In this document: piece by piece, positions 8,629 to 17,019 of the stretch
Numbering within the stretch: position 1 is the first letter of the stretch
Layout: each line of letters starts with the position of its first letter
Source: Microbacterium karelineae
Lineage (GTDB): Bacteria > Actinomycetota > Actinomycetes > Actinomycetales > Microbacteriaceae
Assembly: GCF_009745985.1 (NCBI RefSeq)
Contig: NZ_WFIX01000190.1
Location: 1 to 64,000 of the forward strand
Direction of reading: 5' to 3'
DNA: 64,000 nucleotides
The notes under the pieces: generated by a model
The model's database searches: none
What the model was told of the DNA's origin: nothing
The model's input: only the letters and a program-made list of their open reading frames with translations
Position numbers and translations under genes: made by a program

Positions 8629-8670
8629 ATGAACGGCAGCCAGACCATCCGCAGGGGCGGGCGGCGATGA
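8629..8670 (+). CDS. 13-codon leader ORF before dhaK
   Basis: ATG at 8629 follows the strong purine-rich stretch GGAGGCGAAGGAG and encodes MNGSQTIRRGGRR, ending in a TGA that overlaps the dhaK ATG as ATGA. DhaK itself has only GGGCGGGCGGCG in front, a poor ribosome site, so translation of the leader probably delivers ribosomes to dhaK. It has no run of one amino acid and no clear stem pair, so classical attenuation is not supported. Could also be a chance ORF. Confidence 0.45.
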   Translation: MNGSQTIRRGGRR

Positions 8671-9656
8671 AGAAGCTCATCGGCGACCCGCAGCACGTCA
8701 TCCGCGACGCCCTCGTCGGCCTCGACAAGAGCACCCCGCAGGTGCGCGTCGATCACGACAACCGCGTCGTCCTCCGCGCCGAGCCGAAACCGGACGGCAG
8801 GGTCGCGCTCGTCTCGGGCGGTGGATCCGGGCACGAGCCGCTGCACGGCGGCTTCGTCGGCCTCGGAATGCTCGATGCGGCGTGTGCGGGTGAGGTGTTC
8901 ACGTCGCCCACGCCCGACCAGATGGTGGCCGCGACGACCGCCGTCGACCGCGGCGCGGGCGTGCTCCACATCGTGAAGAACTACACGGGCGATGTGATGA
9001 ACTTCGAGATGGCGGCGGAGCTCGCCGGATCCGTCCGCGTCGAGACCGTCGTGACCGATGACGACGTCGCAGTGCAGGACTCGAGCTTCACGGCGGGCCG
9101 GCGCGGCGTCGGCGTCACCGTGCTGCTCGAGAAGATCGTCGGCGCGGCCGCCGAGGAGGGCCGAGACCTCGACGCGGTCGCGGAGCTCGCGCGTCGCGTC
9201 GCCGACAGCGGCCGCTCGATGGGCGTCGCCCTCACGAGCTGCACCGTCCCCGCCGTCGGCAAGCCGACCTTCGACCTGCCCGACGACCAGATGGAGGTCG
9301 GGATCGGGATCCACGGTGAGCCCGGCAGGCGGCGGGTCCCCGTCGCCCCCGCGTCGGAGATCGCGGAGATGATCGTCGAGCCGATCCTCGCCGACCTCGA
9401 CATGACGACGTCGCCGGTCATCGCGATGCTCAACGGCATGGGAGCGACGCCGCTCATCGAGCTGCACCTCATGTACGGCGAGGTCGCGTCGCTGCTCGAG
9501 AAGGCGGGCGTGACGGTCGCCAGGAGCCTCGTCGGCAACTACATCACCTCGCTCGACATGGCGGGCTGCTCGCTCACCCTGCTGCGCGCCGACGACGAGA
9601 TGCTCCGCCTGTGGGACGCTCCCGTGAACACGGCCGGCCTGCGATGGGGAGCGTGA
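8667..9656 (+). CDS. dhaK: PTS-dependent dihydroxyacetone kinase, DhaK subunit
   Basis: 329 aa, the usual DhaK length. Binds dihydroxyacetone as a hemiaminal on a histidine; here the loop VGIGIHGEPG places it at about His216. The substrate loop GGGSGHEPLHGGFVG is at residues 51-65. First gene of dhaK-dhaL-dhaM, with dhaL starting 4 bp after its stop. Phosphoryl flow would be PEP, EI, HPr, DhaM, DhaL-ADP, then dihydroxyacetone. Product is dihydroxyacetone phosphate for glycolysis. Confidence 0.95.
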   Translation: MKKLIGDPQHVIRDALVGLDKSTPQVRVDHDNRVVLRAEPKPDGRVALVSGGGSGHEPLHGGFVGLGMLDAACAGEVFTSPTPDQMVAATTAVDRGAGVLHIVKNYTGDVMNFEMAAELAGSVRVETVVTDDDVAVQDSSFTAGRRGVGVTVLLEKIVGAAAEEGRDLDAVAELARRVADSGRSMGVALTSCTVPAVGKPTFDLPDDQMEVGIGIHGEPGRRRVPVAPASEIAEMIVEPILADLDMTTSPVIAMLNGMGATPLIELHLMYGEVASLLEKAGVTVARSLVGNYITSLDMAGCSLTLLRADDEMLRLWDAPVNTAGLRWGA

Positions 9657-9660
9657 TCGC

Positions 9661-10299
9661 GTGACAGACACGATCACCGTCGCCGCGGCGACGGCCTGGC
9701 TCGAGGCGTATGCCGACGTCGTCGACGCGCAGCGCGACCACCTCACCGAGCTCGACTCGGCGATCGGCGACGCCGACCACGGCGCGAACATGAGCAGGGG
9801 CACGCGCGCCGCGGTCGACAAGGTCCTTGCGGATCAGCCCGCCCACCTCGACGGCCTGCTCAAGGCCGTCGGGATGACGCTCGTCTCGACGGTCGGCGGC
9901 ACGAGCGGGCCCCTGTACGGCACCTTCTTCCTGCGCCTCGCCGCCGCGCTCGGTCACGAGGGTGAGGCGGATCCGGCCACGCTCGCCGCGGGACTGCGCG
10001 CGGGGCTCGACGGCGTCATCGCTCGCGGGAAGGCCGAGGCGGGCGACAAGACGATGATCGACGCGATGGATCCCGCGGTCGCCGCATTCGAGCGGGCGGT
10101 CACCGGAGGATCCGTGCTGGGCGCCGCGGCGAGCGCGGCCGCCGATGCCGCAGACGCCGGGCGCGACGCGACCGAGCCGCTCATCGCGCGCAAGGGGCGG
10201 GCGAGCTATCTCGGCGAGCGCAGCGCCGGCCACATCGATCCGGGGGCCGCCTCGACGGCGCTCCTGTTCCGCTCTCTCGCCGAGGCGCTCGCGGCATGA
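9661..10299 (+). CDS. dhaL: Dihydroxyacetone kinase, DhaL (ADP-binding) subunit
   Basis: 212 aa. The nucleotide/Mg site is seen in SAIGDADHGANMSRG, with the three aspartates that hold two Mg ions, and later in GGTSGPLYGTFF and AGDKTMIDAMDP. DhaL carries tightly bound ADP that is rephosphorylated by DhaM. Start is GTG at 9661, right after the dhaK stop; its stop overlaps dhaM as ATGA (10296-10299). Confidence 0.93.
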   Translation: MTDTITVAAATAWLEAYADVVDAQRDHLTELDSAIGDADHGANMSRGTRAAVDKVLADQPAHLDGLLKAVGMTLVSTVGGTSGPLYGTFFLRLAAALGHEGEADPATLAAGLRAGLDGVIARGKAEAGDKTMIDAMDPAVAAFERAVTGGSVLGAAASAAADAADAGRDATEPLIARKGRASYLGERSAGHIDPGAASTALLFRSLAEALAA

Positions 10300-11033
10300 T
10301 CGGGATCGTCGTCGTCTCGCACAGCGCGCCGCTCGCCCGCGCCGCGCTCGACCTCGCGCTCGAGATGGTTCCGGAGGATCCGCCCCACGTCGCCCTCGCC
10401 GCGGGCGCCGGGGAGGGCATCACGGGCACCGACGCGACGCGCGTCGCCGACGCGATCAGCGCCGTCTCGGGCGACGACGGCGTGCTCGTGCTCATGGACC
10501 TCGGATCCGCCGTGATGAGCGCCGAGATGGCGCTCGAGTTCATCGATCCGGGCTGCGAGGTGCGGCTCACGCCCGCGCCGCTCGTCGAGGGGCTCGTCGC
10601 GGTCGTGGTGAGCGCGGCCGGCGGCGCGACGCTCGACGAGGCGGATCGCGAGGCGCGCGGGGCGCTCGCGGCGAAAGAGGATCAGCTCGGCGTCGCGGGC
10701 CCGGAGGCGGACCACGAGAGCGAGGCGGCCGATGCCGCGCCGGACGTCGGCGCACCCGCGGGGGTCCGCCTCACGCTGACGAACGACGTCGGCCTGCACG
10801 CGCGCCCGGCCGGGCTCGTCGTCCGGGCCCTCAAGGGCCTCGACGTCGAGGTGCGCATCGGAACCGACGCGCACGCGCCCGTCGACGCCCGCAGCCTCAT
10901 GGGACTCATGTCGCTCGGCGCCGCGCATGGCGACGTCATCGCCGTCACAGCCGAGGGCCCCGACGCCGCCCGGGCGCTCGACGCGATCCGAGAGCTCGTC
11001 GAGAACGGCTTCGGGGAGGACGCCGCGGAGTAG
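10296..11033 (+). CDS. dhaM: DhaM phosphotransfer protein, EIIA(Man)-like + HPr
   Basis: 245 aa, two domains. Residues 1-125 are the EIIA-mannose-like fold with the phosphorylated His9 in VVSHSAPLA. A short acidic linker follows, then an HPr domain from about residue 155 with the active His168 in GLHARPAG and the conserved Ser in the DARSLMGLMSLG region. Unlike E. coli DhaM it lacks the truncated EI domain. The HPr unit passes phosphate from enzyme I to the EIIA unit, which rephosphorylates DhaL-bound ADP. Last gene of the operon; inverted repeats follow. Confidence 0.92.
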   Translation: MIGIVVVSHSAPLARAALDLALEMVPEDPPHVALAAGAGEGITGTDATRVADAISAVSGDDGVLVLMDLGSAVMSAEMALEFIDPGCEVRLTPAPLVEGLVAVVVSAAGGATLDEADREARGALAAKEDQLGVAGPEADHESEAADAAPDVGAPAGVRLTLTNDVGLHARPAGLVVRALKGLDVEVRIGTDAHAPVDARSLMGLMSLGAAHGDVIAVTAEGPDAARALDAIRELVENGFGEDAAE

Positions 11034-11069
11034 GCGCGACGCCGCCCCGTGCGCGCCGCACGATCGGTG

Positions 11070-11115
11070 GTCACGACACGCCCTGTCGCCGCGGTGCAAG
11101 ACGGCGTGTCGTGAC
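11070..11115. repeat. Inverted repeat, family B copy 1
   Basis: Perfect 13-bp arms GTCACGACACGCC (11070-11082) and GGCGTGTCGTGAC (11103-11115) with a 20-nt loop, between the convergent dhaM and rhaB genes. It can act as a two-way terminator, but the arm sequence is shared with copy 2. Confidence 0.8.
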
Positions 11116-11128
11116 TGCTGACATCACG

Positions 11129-11180
11129 GTGGTCACGACACGCCCGGACGAGCGCACGCCGTACGGCGTGTCGTTGCCAC
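11129..11180. repeat. Inverted repeat, family B copy 2
   Basis: Arms GTGGTCACGACACGCC (11129-11144) and GGCGTGTCGTTGCCAC (11165-11180) pair over 14 of 16 positions around a 20-nt loop. Same core as copy 1, in tandem, 14 bp further on. Together the two copies fill most of the 168-bp gap between dhaM and rhaB. Confidence 0.8.
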
Positions 11181-11201
11181 CCGCGTGAGCGGCGACCGCC
11201 G

Positions 11202-12611
11202 TCAGCCGCGCGGTGCGTACCGTTTCGGCGGGAACGCCTCGGCCACGACGGCGCGGAGCGCCTCGAGGTCGCCCGAGACGAAGCCCGCCGTGCGACCCTG
11301 CACGAGCAGGTTGCCGATCGCGGTGGCCTCGATCGGCCCGGCCTCGACGGGGATCCCCGCGCGGTCGGCCGTCAGCTGGCAGAGCAGCTCGTTGAGGGAT
11401 CCGCCGCCCACGATGTGGATCGTCTCGACGGGCACACCCGACAGCTCGGACGCCGTGCGCACAGCCCCCGCGAACGCCTCCGCGAGGCTCTCGACGATCG
11501 AGCGGGCGAACTCGGCGCGCGTCTTCGGGACCGGTTGGTCGTGCTCGGCGAGCCACGTCGCGATCCGGCCCGGCATGTCGCCCGGCGGCATGAAGACGGG
11601 ATCGTTCGCGTCGAAGATCCCGACCTCGCCGCGCACCGCGCCGGCGCCTGCGAGCAGCGCCGGGAGGTCGATCTTCTCGGCGCCGGGCTCTCGCTCCCAC
11701 TCGCGGATGGTCTCGCTCAGGAGCCACAGACCCATGACGTTGTGCAGGAAGCGCGTGCGCCCGTCGACGCCGCCCTCGTTGGTGAAGTTCGCCTCGCGCG
11801 CCGCGTCTGTGAGGACGGGCCGCTCGGTCTCTACGCCCACGAGGCCCCACGTGCCGCACGAGATGTAGGCGGCGCGGTCGGCCTGCATGGGCACCGCGAG
11901 AACCGCCGACGCGGTGTCGTGGGATCCGACGGCGACGACAGGCGCGGATCCGCCGAGCTCCTGCGCGACGTGCGGCAGGAGGGATCCGATCGTGTCGCCC
12001 GGGTCGACGAGCGGGGGAAGGATGCGCTCCGGCACCCCGAGGCGCGCGGCGAGGTCGAGATCCCACTGCTTCGACGTCACGTCGAGCAGCCCCGTCGTCG
12101 AGGCGTTCGTGCGCTCGGCGGCCTTCTCGCCCGTGAGCATCCAACCGAACAGGTCGGGCACGAGCAGCAGCGAGTCGGCTGCCTCGATCACACCGCGCTC
12201 GCACGCGAGCTGGTAGAGCGTGTTGAACGGGAGGAACTGCAGGCCGTTGCGGCGGTACAGCTCCTCGAACGGGGCGACGGCGTGCACGGCCTCGACCCCG
12301 GCGGCCGTGCGCTCGTCGCGATAGTGGAACGGGATGCCGAGCATCCGGTCGCCCCGCATCAGGGCGTAGTCGACGGCCCACGAGTCGATGCCGATCGACG
12401 CGAGCCCGGGCGCCCGGCGGAAGGCCTCGGTCAGCCCGCCGAGCGCCCCGCGGTAGAGCGCGAGGAGATCCCAGTGCAGGCCGCTCGGGGTGCGCACGGG
12501 GTGGTTCGGGAAACGGCCGACGGTCTCCATCTGGATCCCGCCGTCCGCGAAGCGCCCGACGATCACCCGCCCGCTCGTCGCACCGAGGTCGACTGCGGCT
12601 ACAGAACTCAT
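11202..12611 (-). CDS. rhaB: Rhamnulokinase (FGGY family)
   Basis: 469 aa. Phosphorylates L-rhamnulose with ATP. The N-terminal DLGATSGRV phosphate-1 motif, GIDSWAVDYAL, YISCGTWGLVGVE and the late HIVGGGSLNELLCQLTAD adenosine motif are diagnostic of RhaB within the FGGY kinases. Last gene of the rhamnose operon on the minus strand, separated from rhaEW by 264 bp with two family A repeats; no obvious promoter there, so it may be read from the operon or expressed partly on its own. Stop faces dhaM across the family B repeats. Confidence 0.93.
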   Translation of the reverse strand: MSSVAAVDLGATSGRVIVGRFADGGIQMETVGRFPNHPVRTPSGLHWDLLALYRGALGGLTEAFRRAPGLASIGIDSWAVDYALMRGDRMLGIPFHYRDERTAAGVEAVHAVAPFEELYRRNGLQFLPFNTLYQLACERGVIEAADSLLLVPDLFGWMLTGEKAAERTNASTTGLLDVTSKQWDLDLAARLGVPERILPPLVDPGDTIGSLLPHVAQELGGSAPVVAVGSHDTASAVLAVPMQADRAAYISCGTWGLVGVETERPVLTDAAREANFTNEGGVDGRTRFLHNVMGLWLLSETIREWEREPGAEKIDLPALLAGAGAVRGEVGIFDANDPVFMPPGDMPGRIATWLAEHDQPVPKTRAEFARSIVESLAEAFAGAVRTASELSGVPVETIHIVGGGSLNELLCQLTADRAGIPVEAGPIEATAIGNLLVQGRTAGFVSGDLEALRAVVAEAFPPKRYAPRG

Positions 12612-12623
12612 CGCACCACCCCC

Positions 12624-12707
12624 ATCACAACGCAGTCAATCCGATGGCTTCGAGCATCCATCAGGCCGTATCCGGCTCTTGCAGCCCAAATCGACTGCGT
12701 TGTGCTG
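12624..12707. repeat. Long inverted repeat, family A copy 2
   Basis: Left arm CATCACAACGCAGTCAAT (12624-12641 region) pairs with the right arm ending TCGACTGCGTTGTGCTG (12691-12707) with two or three mismatches; spacer about 50 nt. It lies just upstream of the rhaB start (12611). Confidence 0.8.
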
Positions 12708-12777
12708 AGGACCGCTCGGTCAAGAGGCACCCGGCCAATTCCGAGCATCGCGAGAGCTGTCATCGTTCCTCCTCGAA

Positions 12778-12856
12778 CACAACGCAGTCGATTCGTGTGC
12801 CTCGGCGCCCTTCGCCGCGCAGGACAGCCCCGACCGTCCGAATCGACTGCGTTGTG
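12778..12856. repeat. Long inverted repeat, family A copy 3
   Basis: Perfect 18-bp arms CACAACGCAGTCGATTCG (12778-12795) and complement (12839-12856) with a 43-nt spacer. Located 20 bp after the rhaEW stop (12876 on the minus strand). Same arm as copies 1 and 2. Confidence 0.85.
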
Positions 12857-12875
12857 CTGTTCAAGACGCGGTCGA

Positions 12876-14912
12876 TCAGCGGACGAAGGCCTGGGCGACG
12901 CCCGAGTCGACCGGGATGTGCAGGCCCGTCGTGCGGCTGAGCTCGGGGCCTGTCAGGACGTAGACCGCGTCGGCCACGTTCTCGGGCACGACCTCGCGCT
13001 TGAGGATCGTGCGGTTCGCGTAGAACTGGCCGAGATCCTCCTCGTTCACGCCGTAGGTGGCGGCGCGCTGCGCGCCCCAGCCGCCCGCGAAGATGCCGGA
13101 TCCGCGCACGACGCCGTCGGGGTTGATGCCGTTGACGCGCACACCGTGCTCGCCGAGCTCGACGGCCAGCAGGCGCACCTGGTGGGCCTGGTCGGCCTTC
13201 GTCGCCGAGTAGGCGATGTTGTTCGGGCCGGCGAAGACCGAGTTCTTCGACGAGATGTAGATGATGTCGCCGCCCATGCCCTGCTCGATGAGGGGCTTCG
13301 CAGCCGCCTTGGACACCAGGAAGGATCCCTTCGCCATGACGTCGTGCTGGAGATCCCAGTCCTTCTCGGTCGTCTCGAGCAGCGGCTTCGACAGCGAGAG
13401 GCCGGCGTTGTTGACGACGAGGTCGACGCCGCCGAACGCGAGGAGGGTCTCGTCGATCGAGGCCGTGACGGCGGCCTCGTCGGCGACGTTCGCGGCGACC
13501 CCGACGGCCACATCCGTGCCACCGAGCTCGGCCGCGGCGGCCTGGGCCTTCTCGAGGTCGAGGTCGGCGATGACGACGCACGCGCCCTCGGCCGCGAGGC
13601 GCTTCGCGATCGCCTTGCCGATGCCGCTCGCCGCGCCGGTGACGAGGGCGATGCGGCCCTGGTGGGTCTTCGGCTTCGGCATGCGCTGGAGCTTGGCCTC
13701 TTCGAGAGCCCAGTACTCGATGCGGAACTTCTCCTCGTCGGAGATCGGCGCATAGGTCGAGAGCGACTCGGCGCCGCGCATGACGTTGATCGCGTTGATG
13801 TAGAACTCGCCGGCCACGCGGGCGGTCTGCTTGTTCTTGCCGTAGCTGAACATGCCGACACCGGGGACGAGGACGATGAGGGGATCCGCTCCGCGCATCG
13901 CCGGGCTGTCGTCGGTCGCGTATGCGTCGTAGTAGGCCGCATAGTCGGCGCGGTACGCCTCGTGCAGCTCCTTCAGACGGGCGATGGAGTCTTCCACCGA
14001 CGCGTCCGCCGGGAGGTCGAGGATCAGCGGCTTGACCTTCGTCCGGAGGAAGTGGTCAGGGCAGCTCGTGCCGAGCGCGGCGAGCTCTGGCGCACGCTCC
14101 GAGGCGAGGAAGTCGGTGACGACCTCGGCGTCGGCGAAGTGGCCCACCATGGGGGCGTCGTGCGACGCGATCCCGCGGATCGTCGCGGCGAGCGCGGCGG
14201 CCTTCGCGCGGCGCTCCGCCTCGGGCAGCGCCTCGTAGCCGGCGCGCACGGCGCCGAAGGGCTGCGCGGATCCGTTCGCCTCGATGTACGCCTGCGCCTG
14301 CTCGATGATCCAGAGCGAGTTCCTCTCGCATTCGTCGCTCGTGTCGCCCCACGCCGTGATGCCGTGGCCGCCGAGGATCGTGCCGACCGCCTGCGGGTTC
14401 GCCTTCTTGATCTCGGCGATGTCGAGGCCCAACTGGAATCCGGGGCGGCGCCACGGCACCCACACGACCTTGTCACCGAAGATCTTCTTCGTGAGCTCCT
14501 CGCCATCGGCGGCGGTCGCGATCGCGATTCCGCTGTCGGGGTGGAGGTGGTCGACGTGCGGGGCGTCGACGAGGCCGTGCATGGCCGTGTCGATCGACGG
14601 GGCGGCGCCGCCCTTGCCGTGCAGGCAGTAATCGAACGCCGCGACCATCTCGTCCTCGCGGTCGATGCCGGGGTACACATCGACGAGCGCACGCATGCGG
14701 TCGAGGCGCAGGGCCGCGAGCCCCTTCTCCTCGAGCGTGCCGAGGTCGCCGCCGGATCCCTTGACCCAGAGCAGCTCGACGGGCTCGCCCGTGACGGGGT
14801 CGGTCTCCGCGCCCTTCGCCGACGTGTTCCCGCCTGCGTAGTTCGTGTTCTTCGGGTCGGCGCCGAGGCGGTTCGACCGGGTGATCAGTTCGGTGACGGT
14901 GGGGTTCGTCAT
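12876..14912 (-). CDS. rhaEW: Bifunctional rhamnulose-1-phosphate aldolase/alcohol (lactaldehyde) dehydrogenase
   Basis: 678 aa. Residues about 1-420 are a class II aldolase/adducin domain (NYAGGNTSAKG phosphate-binding segment; HVDHLHPDS with metal-binding histidines; GGHGITAWGDT) that cleaves L-rhamnulose 1-phosphate to dihydroxyacetone phosphate and L-lactaldehyde. Residues about 430-678 are a short-chain dehydrogenase (GAASGIGKAIA nucleotide motif, NNAG, and active Ser-Tyr-x-x-x-Lys as ISSKNS...YSATK) that oxidises the lactaldehyde. This is the RhaEW/YuxG fusion known in Gram-positives. ATG at 14912 follows AAGGAG. Product DHAP links to the dhaKLM block next door. Confidence 0.93.
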   Translation of the reverse strand: MTNPTVTELITRSNRLGADPKNTNYAGGNTSAKGAETDPVTGEPVELLWVKGSGGDLGTLEEKGLAALRLDRMRALVDVYPGIDREDEMVAAFDYCLHGKGGAAPSIDTAMHGLVDAPHVDHLHPDSGIAIATAADGEELTKKIFGDKVVWVPWRRPGFQLGLDIAEIKKANPQAVGTILGGHGITAWGDTSDECERNSLWIIEQAQAYIEANGSAQPFGAVRAGYEALPEAERRAKAAALAATIRGIASHDAPMVGHFADAEVVTDFLASERAPELAALGTSCPDHFLRTKVKPLILDLPADASVEDSIARLKELHEAYRADYAAYYDAYATDDSPAMRGADPLIVLVPGVGMFSYGKNKQTARVAGEFYINAINVMRGAESLSTYAPISDEEKFRIEYWALEEAKLQRMPKPKTHQGRIALVTGAASGIGKAIAKRLAAEGACVVIADLDLEKAQAAAAELGGTDVAVGVAANVADEAAVTASIDETLLAFGGVDLVVNNAGLSLSKPLLETTEKDWDLQHDVMAKGSFLVSKAAAKPLIEQGMGGDIIYISSKNSVFAGPNNIAYSATKADQAHQVRLLAVELGEHGVRVNGINPDGVVRGSGIFAGGWGAQRAATYGVNEEDLGQFYANRTILKREVVPENVADAVYVLTGPELSRTTGLHIPVDSGVAQAFVR

Positions 14913-14957
14913 GGTGTCTCCTTGGTGGGGTCGCGACCGGAGGCGCGGGAATCGGGA

Positions 14958-15797
14958 TCAGGCGAGCCGGGCTGCGAAGGTGTCGATCGTCGCCTCGGCT
15001 CCGGGTTCGTCGGGGCGGTTGAGGTGGCCGTGGCGCGTGCCGGACTCGACCGTGCAGCGCACGTCGGCGTCGACACCGGCGAGCGAGTGCGCGAACGCCT
15101 CGCCCGAGACGCGCAGCTCGTCGACCTCGCTCGCGACGATCGTCGTGGGCGGGAAGCCGACGAGCTCGCCGTCGGTCGCGGTGCCGGGCGCCCCGATCGA
15201 GTCGGCCGTGTCGACGGATCCGCCGAGGTAGTTCTCGTACATCTCACGCACGGCGGCGGGGGCGAACTGCGCGCTCAGCCCCGCGTCCGCGAGTGCGGCG
15301 GCGAGTTCGACCGGCACCGCCGGCTGCACCGCGTGCAGCGTCGGGTACGCGAGCACGACGTGCGCAGGCAGGGCGCGACCCGTCTTCAGCAGGCGCACGA
15401 CGACGCCCGTCGCGAGGTTGGCGCCCGCGCTCGCGCCGCCGATCGCGACGCGGGAGGGCTCCCCGCCCCACTCGGCCGCGCGGTCACGCGCCCAGGCGAG
15501 GGCGCACTCGATCTCCTCCGAGGCGATGGGATAGCGCACGCCGTCGTGGGGCTCGTGGTCGGCCCACCGCGATCCGGGCTCGATGGGGGCCAGCGCGTAG
15601 TCGACGGACACCGCCGTGATGCCGCGCGCGGCGAAGGCGCGCGCCACCCAGTCGCCCTCGGGCATGTCGATGGATCCCGCGGCGAACCCGCCCCCGTGCG
15701 CCCACACGACGACCGCGCCCGTGGGCGCCTCGGCCGCGTACACGCGCACGCCGAGCGGCCCATGGGGGCCGTCGAGCGTCACGTCACGGGGACGCAT
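14958..15797 (-). CDS. Alpha/beta hydrolase of hormone-sensitive-lipase type, in the rhamnose operon
   Basis: 279 aa. HGGGFAAGSID supplies the HGGG oxyanion hole and GGASAGANLAT the nucleophile Ser elbow; DELRVSGEAF and GTRHGHLN hold the Asp and His of the triad. The ATG overlaps the rhaI stop as TGATG, so it is truly part of the operon. Carboxylesterases of this family de-esterify small acyl esters; removal of acetyl groups from acetylated rhamnose or rhamnosides is a plausible job but is inferred from position alone. Confidence 0.8.
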   Translation of the reverse strand: MRPRDVTLDGPHGPLGVRVYAAEAPTGAVVVWAHGGGFAAGSIDMPEGDWVARAFAARGITAVSVDYALAPIEPGSRWADHEPHDGVRYPIASEEIECALAWARDRAAEWGGEPSRVAIGGASAGANLATGVVVRLLKTGRALPAHVVLAYPTLHAVQPAVPVELAAALADAGLSAQFAPAAVREMYENYLGGSVDTADSIGAPGTATDGELVGFPPTTIVASEVDELRVSGEAFAHSLAGVDADVRCTVESGTRHGHLNRPDEPGAEATIDTFAARLA

Positions 15798-16960
15798 CAC
15801 GCGCCCCAGCCGGCCTGCTGGCCGCCGACGCGCGCGGCCTCGATCGACTCCTGGTAGCCCGAGTCGGCGAACGCCTGCATCGGGTCTGCGGGCAGCCCGC
15901 GGGCGGCGCGCCACTCCGCGAGCGCGGGGCGCACATCGGTGTAGAACGCGTCCATGAACACCTGGTTCGCGGCGAGCACGTCACCGGAGATCTGCGCGGC
16001 GCGCAGGGCCTCCGTGTCGACGAGCAGCGCGCGGGCGGTCATCTCCTGCACGTTGAGCACCGAGCGGGTCTGGCCGAGGATCTTGTTCTCGACGTTGTGG
16101 CACTGGTCGAGCATGAACTGCACATCGGGGTTGTTCAGGCCGCCGCCGCGCACGACTTCGAACACGATGCGGAAGAGCTGGAACGGATCCGCCGCGCCGA
16201 CGATGAGGTCGTCATCGGCGTAGAAGCGGCTGTTGAAGTCGAACGAGCCGAGCTTGCCGAGGCGCAGGAGCTGCATCACGATGAACTCGATGTTCGTGCC
16301 GGGCGCGTGATGGCCCGTGTCGAGGCACACGAGCGCCTTGTCGCCGAGGGCGGCGACCTGGGCGTAGGACGTACCCCAGTCGGGAACGTCGGTGTGGTAG
16401 AACGACGGCTCGAAGAACTTGTACTCGAGCACGAGGCGCTGGTCGTCTCCGAGCCGGTCGTAGATCGTCTGGAGCGACTCGTGCAGGCGATCCTGGCGCC
16501 CGCGCATATCAGCCTGGCCCGGGTAGTTGGAACCCTCGGCGAGCCAGATCTTCAGGTCGCGCGAACCCGTGGAGTCCATCACGTCGATGCACTCGAGGTG
16601 GTGGTCGATCGCCTTGCGGCGGATCCGCTCATCCTCGTGCGTGAGGGCGCCGAACTTGTAGTCGTCGTCCTGGAACGTGTTCGAGTTGATCGTGCCGAGG
16701 GCGACGCCGTTGTCCTCGGCGTGCTTCCGGAGCGCCGCGAAGTCGCTGAGGTCCCACGGGATGTGCAGCGCGACCGTCGGGGCGAGGCCCGTCAGCTTGT
16801 GCACCTGCGCCGCGTCGGAGATCTTCTCGAACGGATCGCGCGGCGTGCCGGGCGTGCCGAACACCTTGAAGCGGGTGCCGGAGTTGCCGAACGCCCATGA
16901 GGGCAGCTCGATGGCCTGCGTCGAGAGCTGATCGAGGAGGTCCGGGGAGAGGATGCTCAT
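15797..16960 (-). CDS. rhaI: L-rhamnose isomerase
   Basis: 387 aa. Converts L-rhamnose to L-rhamnulose. It belongs to the xylose-isomerase-like TIM-barrel RhaI type (as in Pseudomonas stutzeri and Rhizobium) rather than E. coli RhaA. Visible: GTINSNTFQDDDYKFG, LKIWLAEGSNYPGQADM with metal/substrate residues, EYKFFEPSFYHTDVPDW with the metal-binding Glu, and CLDTGHHAPGTNIEFIV with metal-binding Asp/His. Second gene of the operon, 59 bp after rhaM. Confidence 0.93.
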   Translation of the reverse strand: MSILSPDLLDQLSTQAIELPSWAFGNSGTRFKVFGTPGTPRDPFEKISDAAQVHKLTGLAPTVALHIPWDLSDFAALRKHAEDNGVALGTINSNTFQDDDYKFGALTHEDERIRRKAIDHHLECIDVMDSTGSRDLKIWLAEGSNYPGQADMRGRQDRLHESLQTIYDRLGDDQRLVLEYKFFEPSFYHTDVPDWGTSYAQVAALGDKALVCLDTGHHAPGTNIEFIVMQLLRLGKLGSFDFNSRFYADDDLIVGAADPFQLFRIVFEVVRGGGLNNPDVQFMLDQCHNVENKILGQTRSVLNVQEMTARALLVDTEALRAAQISGDVLAANQVFMDAFYTDVRPALAEWRAARGLPADPMQAFADSGYQESIEAARVGGQQAGWGA

Positions 16961-17019
16961 GGTTCACGAGCCTTTCTGTCGATCGTCGCGGCCGCCATCG
17001 GCCGCGCGGATGCGGATGT

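Noticed and set aside
11415-15857. A 1480-codon open frame on the plus strand opposite rhaB, rhaEW and the hydrolase
   Set aside because: Composition is Arg/Asp/Val-rich with no domain, and five well-supported genes read the other way; it is the usual GC-driven antisense frame. The same holds for 18529-22632, 26017-28251 and 38295-41300 on the plus strand.
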